From positions 30,947,344 through 31,011,343 of the forward strand of contig CM057151.1 of NCBI GenBank assembly GCA_029962745.1: DNA of 64,000 nt, read 5' to 3'. The translations under genes and the position numbers were made by a program. Positions 34,298 through 46,200 of this stretch are shown piece after piece. The DNA is from Echinometra lucunter (lineage: Eukaryota > Echinodermata > Echinoidea > Camarodonta > Echinometridae). The notes below the pieces were generated by a model that did not search any database, was not told the origin of the DNA, and saw nothing but the letters and a program-made list of their open reading frames with translations. Every line of letters begins with the position of its first letter. Positions within the stretch are counted from its first letter, which is position 1.

Positions 34298-37200
34298 CTA
34301 GAATGATGGATACAAGTCGGTCCTCCTGTGGTTCCAAACAGGCATGGATGTTCTTATCTTATGAAGGTAATCAGGATCAATATGCGCGACTGCTACTCCT
34401 TCTCCTTCACCACATTGAGCAATGACAGCTCCCCAAGGATCAACAATCTGAGTATGAAAATAATAAACGAAGTTTGATCAGAATTTGTAGATATTTATTT
34501 CATACTAAGTTTAATATATTCTGTACAACCTCTTCTGTTGTGAACATTGCTTTCATTGAGGCCCTGCATGGATTAAAAACAATTAAGGTGTAACTTATAC
34601 ACATAGTCGGCAAGGTGAGTGGATTAAATTATTCCCACCTGGTATTTTAATAAATATCAGTAATAACATCAAACAATAACAAGCAAACTCTTAACTTTAA
34701 GTTGATTCCATGATAAACAATATTTAAAGCAGATAATAGGTTAACTTAAATTCATCTTTTCCTTAGTGTGAATTACACTATCAAATTATCTATGGCACAA
34801 CTAAAAAAGTTATCATAGTTACAAATAGCTGTATTTTTAATGCATTTACAGAGAAGTGGATAAAGTTTACTTAAGTTCCTTCCAGTGATGATATGAAGAG
34901 AATGTGAATGCCTGTTGAGGACTCTTCCTATGATGCACATGTATGTACCATAGTCCATTTTACAGAGATGTACGCAAGTCATTTTTTGCAAGTCCAAGTC
35001 AAGCCTCAAGTCATTTGTTGCAAGTCAAAGTCAAGTCACAAGTATTTTGGCCATAGGCCAAGTCAAGTCAAGTCACAAGTCATCACAGGTCAAGTCGAGT
35101 CAAGTCAAGTCACAATTTAAGTTATCATCAGAAGCCGCGGAACGTTTTTGAAAGTGGGGGGGCTGCACCTAAAAACAAAAACAAGGCAAACGCCAAGCGT
35201 TGTCTCGCCTGCATATTGCAGTCATGAAGAGACTGCATGACAAAACTATGCTATATGACTTCTGAGGCTGTCAGCAGTTTAGGGGGTAAATTGTGGTTCT
35301 GACAGTTTACATATGCAATAATGGTATAGGCCTACTTTATCCCTAGGAAATCAGATAACACTAAGAATGCTGTTAATACTATGAAGCTATAATTATTTCC
35401 ATGCAAGTAAGGAAATGAATGTTAGTGAAAAAGAATGTAGCTGATAATAATGTGAGTAAAATTGTAAAATTAAATTAATTATTAAGGTGTTATGGCAAAC
35501 TTATTGTTTGAAAAATGGTATGAATTTGGTGATTCCACGTCAAAGCTATAGAAAGTTATTAGGTGTACAACATAGCACAGTGCCAGTTATGAAAAGTTCA
35601 TTGACCTTTGACCTTTGACCTTAATCAAATTCAACTCACATTCGAACTTGACCTGCACCTTCAAGAGATGGACCTCTCATATGAATTTGGCAATCCTACC
35701 TCGAAGGTATAGAAAGTTATTGTGTGTACAACATAGCACAGTGCCAGTCATGGAAAGTTCATTGACCTTTGACCTCTGACCTTATTCAAATTCAACTCAT
35801 ACTCAAACTTGACCTGTGCCTTCAAGAGATGTACCTCTGGTATAAATTTGGTGATCCCACCTCGAAGCTATAGAAAGTTATTGTGTGTACAACACAGCAC
35901 AGTGCCAGTCATGGAAAGTTCATTGACCTTTGACCTTTGACCTTAATCAAATTCAACTCACATTCGAACTTGACCTGCACCTTCAAGAGATGGACCTCTT
36001 GTATGAATTTGGCAATCCTACCTCGAAGGTATAAAAAGTTATTGTGTGTACAATATAGCACAGTGCCAGTCATGGAAAGTTCATTGACCTTTGACCTTTG
36101 ACCTTATTCAAATTCGACTCATATTCGAACTTGACCTGCGCCTTCAAGAGATGAATTGGGTGTATGAATTTGGTGATCCCACCTTAAAGCTATAGAAAGT
36201 TATTGGGTGTACAACACAATTGTTGACGACGACGCCGACGCCGCCGACGACGCCGACGACGACGCCTACGCCGACACCGGAAATAGTGATACCTATGTCT
36301 CGCTCCGCTACGCAGGCGAGACAAAAACCATCACTTCTAGGTTTTGGTACAGAGGCCCATGCCATCTACTCAAAAAGTGGGGAAGGGGCTGCAGCCCCCA
36401 CCCCCCTCCCCACCCCCCTCCCCACCCCGGTTCCGCGGCCCCTGTAGGTATCCCCTACTTCTACAGTTGGCTAAAATGCCTTTACGATAGGGGATTCCTT
36501 TACGAGGAACAGTACAGTCTTGACTGCTGCTGCGCTCGCTCATAATACAACCAATTTGCGTACTCAAATTGCACAAACTTTAAAACAAAAAACAGAAAGT
36601 GATTCAAAAACTTTTTATTTTTTGTAAAGTGAGTATTTAAATGAAGAGATTTCATCTTATCATTTTAAATTGGAGACAAAAAATGTTTCATATTTTCTAT
36701 ATTTTGAGTTATACTTTCACTTTGTATTTTCAATTGTAATAAAAAACGAGATTTAATTCGTCATTTGATCAGACGAATTAGGTGGTCTGTCGTCTTTTTG
36801 ATAAGGATATGATATCTATGATTATGAAAGGTATATCACAGTTGGCCTTTTATTCATCATTTTCATCATCAGGGTTTATATCACAGTCAACATAACTATC
36901 TCATTATCATGGTCATCAAGAGGATTATAGTCATTCCCAATTAAAGTCCCCATTGAGAGAAAATTTACAAAGAGGAAACAGCCCTGATAAAAACGTTTTG
37001 TCAACGTTCTGAAAAGGTTTTGTGAACGTTTATTAAAGATAAAGATGTAGCGGACCTAATAAAAATGTTTTGTAAACGATTTATGAACCTTCTGAAAATG
37101 TTTTGAAAACGTTTATTACAGACAAAGACGTAGCGGACCTACAAAAAAGTTTTGTGAACGTTCTGAAAACGTTTTGTAAACATTATGAAAACATTTTGTG

Positions 37201-40200
37201 AACGTTTAAGACGTAACAGACCTAATACAAACGTTTTGTAAACGTTTTGTCAACGTTCTGAAAATGTTTTGAAAACGTTTATTACAGACAAAGACGTAGC
37301 AGACCTAAAAAACAAACGTTTTCTGAACGTTCTGAAAACGTTTTGCGAACGTTTATAAAAGACGAAGACATAGATGACCTAATAAATAAGTTTTGTAAAT
37401 GTTTTATGAACGTTCTGAAAACGTTCTGTGAACGTCTATTAAATACGAAGACGTAGCAGACATAAGAAAAATGTTTTGAGAACGTTCTGAAATCGTTTTG
37501 TGAACGTTTATTAAAGACGAAAACGTAGGGGACCTAATGAAAACGTTTTGTTAACGTTTTGTGAACGTTAATTGAAAACGAAAACGTAGCGGACCTAAAG
37601 AAAACGTATTGGAAGCGTTTTGTGAACGTTCTGAAAATATTGTGTGAACGTTTATTCAAGACAAAGACGTAGCGGACCAATTAAGAAACGTTTTATAAAC
37701 GTTTTGGGAACGTTCTGAAAACGTTTTGGGAACGTTCTGAAAACGTTTTGGGAACGTTTATTAAAGACGAAGACGTAGCAGACCTAATAGCCGACCTAAT
37801 AAAAAACGTTTTGTAAACGTTTTGGAAACGTTCTGAAAACGTTTTGTGAACGTTTGTTAAAGACGAAGACGTAGCAGACCTAATAAAAACATTTTGTGAA
37901 CGTTTATTAAAGGCAAAGACGCAGCAGACCTAATAAAAAACGTTTTATGAACGTTTATTAAAGTCAAAGACGAAACGGATCTAATAAAAATGTTTTGTAA
38001 CTTTTATTAAAGACGAAGATGTAGCAGACCTAATAAATGTGTTCTAAGAACGTTCTGAGACGTTTTGTGTTGGGTAATCTATTTGCGGTCTAATCACCAG
38101 TTTATCTAATGTTCGATGACCTGATGAACTCGAAAAATATTCAGGTCTGAGAAGGAGACTAGCATCACAGACACAGGACGATTTGATTTTTAGTATTAAG
38201 CAAAGTTCACCCTAAAGGTTCAGTACACGTTCATGAATCATATTTGCAATAGGGTTGTACATAAACTAATGTACACTGCATTGCAATAGACATAACAGGC
38301 AAAATAACGCAGTTATGGCATTGTTTGTAATTGTATGTATAAACGTAGTCGATGAAGATGGTAATATAAAAGGGCAAAAAAAAAAAAAAAAAAAAAATGC
38401 CACCACCGTCGCCGGGAGTCGAACCAGGGACCATGAGGATGTGAGACCAGTGCTTTACCGATGGACCAGAATATAGTCCATAGAGATAACACGTAGATGG
38501 ATAATGGGATTCCTAAATCATATCTTCCAGTTCAAATTTCGATATGTTCCTGACATCTGATTAAAAAATAAATGGCACACTTACGATAGAGAATTTTCTC
38601 AGCTACAACATACTCGAAGCTGGGCGCAAATCGAGCAGAAATAAAGGAGCTGTTGCTCAAAAAAGACGGGAATGTAGAATCAAGAATTAGAAAAAGGTCA
38701 TATCCCATAGACAATACACGCAAAATGTGAAAAAATGACATGCCTCCGTTTATCGTTAGATAAGACCATGATGCAGTTCTCTAAATGAAAAATAAAGGCA
38801 ATTGGTATATATAAGAGCATTGTCTCAGCTACAACATACTGAAATCCCGGCGAAAATCGACCAACGATAAGCGAGATAGTCTTGATTAAAGGTAAAAAAC
38901 ATGACGTCATAATTGAAAAAATGAAATTTTGAGTTCACATGAGAATATGGTAACGTTCCGACTGTTCGACCCCCCAATTTTTTTCATGGATTCAAATCTT
39001 CAATTCAAAGGCTTTCAGAAAATGTAAAAAAAATGGGGGGTCCCCATGCTTTTTAACGAGCTATGGCGGATTTTAAAGGGGCATGTTTTTGCATGTTTTT
39101 ACGTTATTTGCCCCATAGACGCGCGCACGGATTTTAAATTTTGACGCGCGCGTGCGGCGTTATGGTCATTTGAAATCGATTCTAAATTGATGGAAATTGT
39201 CAAGAAATGTCTCAGAATTGCAAATCAAGTGAAAAAACGGCGTTTTTACGTTGTTTAGTAGTTGCGCACGCGCAATACGCGCGCGCGGGCGGTTACGCGC
39301 GGAAATTTTTGAAATGCTTAAAATGACCTGAAATGGATTTTGGTTTGATCCATGAGTGATTTTGAGCATTTTTAAATTTTGCGCGCGCACTGACGCGCGG
39401 ACGTACGCGTACGCGCGCGTTTAAAAAGTTGGAATTGTTCAGATTGATATGAATATTCATCATGCCAAATATGAATGAAAAATGAAATTCCGTTATGATG
39501 ATATGATCAAAACATGATTTTTACAAAATGGCGCCTGGATGACGTCACGATGACCCGATGACCTTGAAAATGACTAAAAATCCGAGATCTCGTTATGACT
39601 GATGATTCCTGAAAATTTGCCGAAAAATGATTGAGCCAGTTCTGAGATCTCGACTACACAAAAAAGTGGGTACCAATAAAAAGAATAATAATTAATAATT
39701 AATGAAGAATAAAGAAAATTCTGACGAAATTAAAAGGTGATCTGTCATAATATGACAGACCACCTAAAAAACATGTACATGTACTATGCAAGGACTGGTG
39801 TCCTGATTCCAATATACAAAATGCAATCGTCTGTTTCGTTCTTCTAACGAAGCGTTTTGGCAGAGAATAGACAACTTTTGCAATGTTTTTTTTTCTTTCA
39901 ATTTCCTTTTCCTTAGTTTGTAGTTGGTTATTAAATCTGGTGCTTTGCGCTTCTTTGTTTCTTTATTCCTCCGTTATGCTTCCCCTCTCTCTCTTTCTCT
40001 CTCTTTTTCTCTCTCTCTCCCTTTTCCTCCTTGGTTGGTTTTGTATCCATGGAGCTTTTTGCGCTTTTGCGCTCTGCGCTCTTTATGTTTGATACTTAAT
40101 AAATTTTCATCATTACCTGATGAAGGCCTATGGCCGAAAATTTGTAAATTTCATGTCTGACGGAATTTGTTTATTTATTGGCATCTTTCTTTTCCTATTC

Positions 40201-43200
40201 TAACATTCCGAAGCAGAACTCATATTTTTGATATTCTATATATCAAAAAATATATCATTATATTTTTTGCTATATTGAATATAGCAAAAAATATAATATC
40301 AATAAAGCAAAAAAAAAGAGATATGCCAATAGAACTTTTCCTTAAAATACCAAAACTATTTAAAAGAAATAGTAATGATATAAAAAAAATAAAGCTTGTT
40401 GGTGATAATAGTCAAGACTGACTGATCGCCATTCAACACGAATCAACAACAACAACAACAACGTGCGCTCGTGTGAGAACCACTGAATCATAATGTGCTT
40501 GTGGCTGGCGAAAACATTCCGTACCTGGTACGTGTGCACATATTAGCTAGCTCGATATGCGGCGGGTCCGTTCGATCGATCAGTCATGCGCCGTACCGTG
40601 TAGTAGAACTAGAAGGGACCGGGAGTACTGTAACGTTAGAAGTGTTTGCGATAAAGTACCGTGACTTTTTTCCCCTGGCCTGTTTTGTACATAATTTACG
40701 TGACTTGAAGTGACTTGAAGCCAAGTCACAAGTCATTTTTGTCGCAAGTCAAGTCAAGTCACAAGTCATTTTGTCGCAAGTCATTGGGGAATGTATCAAG
40801 TGAAGTCAAGTCAAGTCAAAATAGTGACGAGTCGCGACTCAAGTCCAAGCCGCATGACTCGAGTCAACAACTCTGCCATCTTACCATAGCATGTCCATAG
40901 CTTGATCTCTTGTCATTGTGTTTTCCTGTTTGGGCAGCAGCAATGACATAACACTGGTTCTCTATAGCTCTGGCTCTTAACAGTGGCTGAGAGAAATGAT
41001 AAGAAAATACAGTGTACATTGAAACTCGTATATCAACCCGTTAGCTACAAGATTCTGCAAATCTCTGTAGACTTTGTACAGGGCCCACCCAGCTCCTGTA
41101 AGCAACAGATTAAGGCCATTCAATGGGAGACAAGAAAAGTAGTTTTTATGAGCGGGTGGTCTTTATGTACAAGTCCTTTAAAGGGGGTACCCAATGCTGA
41201 AACAAAGTTAGTTCATTTAAAAGAGCACGATTTTATTAGCAGAAAATCATCTGCCTAAAGTTTTTTAAAAAGTCGTGTTGCCAAGGAAACCCCCAAATGT
41301 GGTAAGATTACAGGATATTTTTCACCCCTCAGCTGTGACCCAGTTTCAACCGGGTACCCACTTTGACGTCAAAATGACGTCAAAGTGCGTATTTTGACGT
41401 CAAAGTGCGTACCTTGTCGCGCAATTCTAGCAAAATGCACGCAACGTATAATACATATTGTACAGTCTAGCACGTGGCACAACTGCAATGCGAGAAGCTG
41501 GATACCCACTTTTACGTCATACCTCATACTCAAATTTTTTGGTCAACTCTTGACTTTTTATGAGAAAATTAACCAAAATGCAATGATTTCGATTGAAAAT
41601 CATCAAATTTTTAATGTTATTCTTTTTAGAATTCTATTCTCGATCATATATCAAAAAAAAATTTACCGTTGTGTAATCACTTTAAATACACATTTCATTA
41701 AAAACAATGTTAAAGGAAACACGAATTTTGGTCTCTACAGACAGGTGGTCATTCTATACAGGTGGTCGCTAACGCAGGTTTGAGACTGTAAAAGAGAAAA
41801 GTAAATGATTTTGTGGGAAAAAAAATGAAAAACAACCTTTTTCAGGTTAAATGAACAAAATGCAGGTAGCCTACCAAATGTATTTCTTCAATAAATTTTA
41901 AAGGAAACCGAACCCCAAGCATTAACTTAAGTTATTGTATATTTACCCATTAATCTGTAAGATTTCCATTCAATGTGTATTAGAAAGGTATAAAAGCAAG
42001 AATAATTACACCTTCTAAACATGATACGGGCATAGTTATTTTCTTGAGACGTGACGTACTATGCAAAGTCGATTGCTTTGTAAATGTATTCAAATTTATG
42101 TGTGTGGTGATGTAGTATTTCATTCATTTCGTTTGTACTATAAATGTCAGAATGCAAGTTGTATGCATTATTAGGGATGAAGGTTTCCCACAAATGAAAA
42201 TTTATTTGTCAACTACATGTACGACATTAGTATTTCAAAAATAATAAGTTACAGTCGTTTTCCTGTTACTCCAAATGAATTTTTGCCATTTCAGCTATGA
42301 ATTTCCTGTGCTGAAAACTAAATAAAAGTCAAGGTTTTGTTACTCAACTGAAAACTGTTCCCAACTTAAGTTTGGTGCATAGCTCATGTAAAACTTTGCC
42401 TGCTATGTCACATTATAGAGAAAATGGCTGTGCCCATGTCCTGGCTAAAAGGCAATTCATCAGCTCATGAATATCATTTGCATATCTTTTATACATTTTC
42501 GTAAGAAATGTTTGTATATCAGTAGGTGGGGGAACATGTCATCTTTCAGCATACTTACGCTTATTCTGTGGGGTAGGGTTTCCTTTAGTCACAGAGCTCT
42601 ATTAAGTTTCATTTTTGGGAGGGGTAAGAACTGGGCCAATATTCAATTCAATACTTAAGCCATAATCTTAAGTATTTCATTCAGTTTTCTGTTAAAGTAA
42701 AATACTTAACCAAGTGTGGTATTCAATTGAATATTTTACCCTAAATCTAAGACAAACACCTAGAAGATTTACGCAAATTACTCTGGAAGTCTGATTGGCT
42801 GGCTTGTAGTTTTCACATACATACACCCAATCATATGCTTCACACAGATAAATTTTCTAACCGCGCATGCAGTGCAACACATTTATTGCACGTTATTTGG
42901 GATTGACTTTATAATGTAACAATGGTTATCAGTAAGTGTTTCACCTTAAAAGTCGGCTTGCTAAAGTACACTACATTAGAAGTGATCTGAATACCAGTTA
43001 AGGCATTGTACTTACATGTAAGAATGTAAAATATGAAGTAATTTACTTACTCAATCTGTGTATCAAATTGAATACTGGCCCTGGTCTTCAAGTTGTCTAT
43101 TTCCCCGTTTCACCCCCATTAATCACAAAAATAAAAATAAGGTCATAAATAATTCATTGGGGGGGGGGGGGGGGGAGGATAAAAATTCTTAATGAAACTG

Positions 43201-46200
43201 CCCTTATTGCTCCCTGCCCCCCCCCCCCCCCCAGTCTTGCATCCTGAGAGAAAGAGAATTTACCTCCCAGTGAGCCATTCCTGTTGGAACTGTGAAAGCT
43301 GACGGAAATGTCAAGATATCTGCTCCTTGCTTGGCCAGTCTCATTGAAAACTCTGGAAATCGTAAGTCATAGCACTGATATAATGTCAAGGATTAAAACA
43401 AAGTGTTTTGTCGATCTTTCCCATAACAGTTCAATTTTTTGTGTTCATGTACTTCAAATTTTCTTGATGATTCATGCACTAAAAGGTCTATTTTCTGTAA
43501 ATCATGTACATGTACATGTATACAACTGAAAGAAGTAACAAACCATTGTAATTTGGCAGTATACATCAAATAAGTATCTATATATTATATTGATGAAAAA
43601 CATCAGTCATGAGCAGTTAGTTGACCCATTGCATGCATACAACTGAAAAGCTCTACTATTTTTCTTCAAAGATTGTAGTGAGAATGAACCCCCAAAATTT
43701 AGCAAGGTATTCATGAGTAATGAAAGGATACGATTCCCAATCCCACTTTCCCAACAGGAGTATTGACTGGAGGTACAATGGTCTTTCCTGGGGTGGTGGT
43801 GTCTGTTTCATCCAGCCTGATCTGACCCTTGATATTGACTGAGAAGAGATGAGTTTTAGAATACTTGTCAATGATGTCCCCATTGTCATTCAGGATGAAG
43901 TGACTATTCAGCACTTTGGAGTCATTTTCAGGGTCCTGAAATGGAAATGCAAATTTAAAATGTATTCCAAATTTAAAATGTAAACTTTATATTTAATGTA
44001 CGATTCATACAAACACTTAACGGGCACTACTTCTCAGACCTTTTTACATATTTAATTATTTAGAATTTTTACCATCAATACACATAATGCATACAGAAAG
44101 GCACTATAACACTCACACGGTTCATTTACCATTATTTGCAATGCTCAAACATATTTTAAAATTTCTACATTCTGCTGAGCAATGAGTCCATGCTATTTAA
44201 GAAGGCAATAGCCATAATGTGTCTTGCCACATTTGTTTGCGATCATTCTTCCAGGTAAATTCTAACTTTTGACCTTTGACCTACATTTGTGACCTATGAC
44301 CCCAAATAACAGTGAGCTTCCTGTAAGGCATCTACCATCCAAGTTTGGTTACAAATGGGCTAGTGGTTCAAAAGTTACTAACCCCAGTAGAAACTTGCAG
44401 GCAAATTTTAAGATTTGACCTCATTTGACCTTTGACCCCCAAATAACACTGAGGTCCCTATAAAGCATCTAACATCCCGGTTTGGTTATAAATGGGAAAA
44501 TGGTCGCAAAGTTATTCAAGTTTCATAAGCATCACAGACAGACGGATGCTGCTAAGGATCCCCTAGTCTTGCTCCACCTCGGTGGCTTGACAAAAATAGT
44601 GTTCCAGATACATTTGATGAAAAGAAATAATGGAAGTTAATAAAGACAATCAAAGACATATGTACAGAGAGCATGTACCTTTTCATGGAAGCCTCCAATA
44701 GATAACCACACTTTGTAATCTCTTGCAAGCTGTTTGAAGGCAGACATCGTAGGTCCATTAAGGTCCTCTGAATGATTTGCATTTTCAGATGGAGATATTT
44801 GCATGTGATCACAAGCCTCAGGTAAGAATACCATCTGCAGAACGCAAGAAATGCATATGATAAATAGAAGACAACCTTAACCTTAGTGCTCGATTACACT
44901 AACCTCGCACAACAGACGTGCTGTAACATGCAAATTGTTGACAATAGAGGAAAGTAGTGTCAGAGACTCCGACCCCAAGGCAAGCACCTCTTGAGCAGGA
45001 GATTCTCCCACCGAGCCCCCCTAGCAAACGGGAGATTCTGACTCAATGTACGCGTAGCCCACATCACCAGTGCAACGCACGAAATTCCTTGTGGCTGGAG
45101 GCCACTTTTAGGGTTAAGCTGTCTGGTGCTATCTTAGGCTTAATTTTGAACATATGATAACACTAAATGAGGTAAAATCCAATGATTCAGATTCCCCTTT
45201 TCCAAAATGGTGGTTGGGCAGGAGAAAAAAAGAGAAATACAGCTAGGGTGGGAGAAATTCAAACTCGAGCGGGAGAGCGGGAGATTTTGTGAAAATGGAC
45301 TCAAAGCGGGAGATCTCCCGCCGAAAACAGGAGAGTCTCTGTAGTGTTCTCTGTCCAATTTAGTGGACAGAGGAGCAAGAGCTGTGTCACCAGTGATGAG
45401 AAAAAATATTTCTCAAAATTCACTTGATCAAGATAATTTACATCCAGTTGGAGGAATGGAATGGAAATAGGATATTTTATTATCCTAGGTGTAAAAAGCA
45501 AATATTTTATATGAATTTGTTGATTATTATAGTGATTTCAATCTTCGACTATAGAGGGCAGCATTTCACATAAATTTGCATGGCTCACCATACCAATGGC
45601 TCCCCGAGTGCTAAAAATGTAGTTAATTCATCTTAACAGTGTAATTAATTTGTATAAAGGGGCAGTGTGTTAATCTACGTTACTCTAAGCAACACCTTTC
45701 ATAAACCACCGTCACTGACAGATGTGAAACAATACGAATAACAAAGCCTGACAGGGCATTTACCGACTGTTAAAATATGCTTAATCTTAAAAATTTTCCT
45801 CCATTGCTCCTCGCCTTTACTGGAACTCCCTCCCATCATTTCTTTGCGAAATTGGCAGTCTAGGCCACTTCAAAGCTTTGCTCAAAACTACATCTTTCAT
45901 CAGACTAAGTAACTTTATTGCATTTGCAGGAGTGGAGGAGCAAGCCTGCGCCTTTATGTTTTTGAAACAGATATATGGCGCAACACAAATGCTGCATGCC
46001 GTGAAACACCATCATCAACATCAAGTCTTCGGCGGAAATCGAACGTGCGACATCGCAGTCCGCACGACACTGGCTGCCATTCTACCAGGAAAACCCGAGT
46101 GTACATTGAACTTGTAGTTCAAGTTCTAAAGGTGATGCGGATTAAGTTTCCATTTACCTTAGCTCCCATCCTGCATGCTGTTTCCACAACTCTCCTACAT

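Larger units (their letters stand above)
36779..39769. mobile_element. Possible large element bounded by AGGTGGTCTGTC inverted ends
   Basis: TTAGGTGGTCTGTC near 36778-36791 is matched by the inverse GACAGACCACCTA near 39757-39769. The right end is itself a palindrome (AGGTGATCTGTCAT / ATGACAGACCACCT). The interior has the AACGTT array, a tRNA-like piece and a GCGC-rich block, but no open frame for a transposase. Confidence 0.4.
34448..40884. other. Last intron of the NIT1-like gene, filled with repeats
   Basis: This 6.4-kb intron holds two CAAGTCA-rich arrays, a 161-bp tandem repeat, a GAC/GCC repeat, an AACGTT array, a tRNA-like fragment, a GCGC-rich block and a hammerhead-like motif, all listed separately. 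No additional gene recognised. Confidence 0.6.

Noticed and set aside
33805..34425. Plus-strand frame of 206 codons
   Set aside because: Overlaps the NIT1 last exon in antisense; the rest has no coding character and no known motif.
38105..38145. Second CTGATGA...GAAA resembling a hammerhead
   Set aside because: No stem II between the core halves; it is a simple GACCTGA/TCAGGTC hairpin.
34960..40870. LTR retrotransposon with the CAAGTCA arrays as LTRs
   Set aside because: The two arrays share only short words, lack TG...CA ends, a primer-binding site and any gag or pol frames between them.
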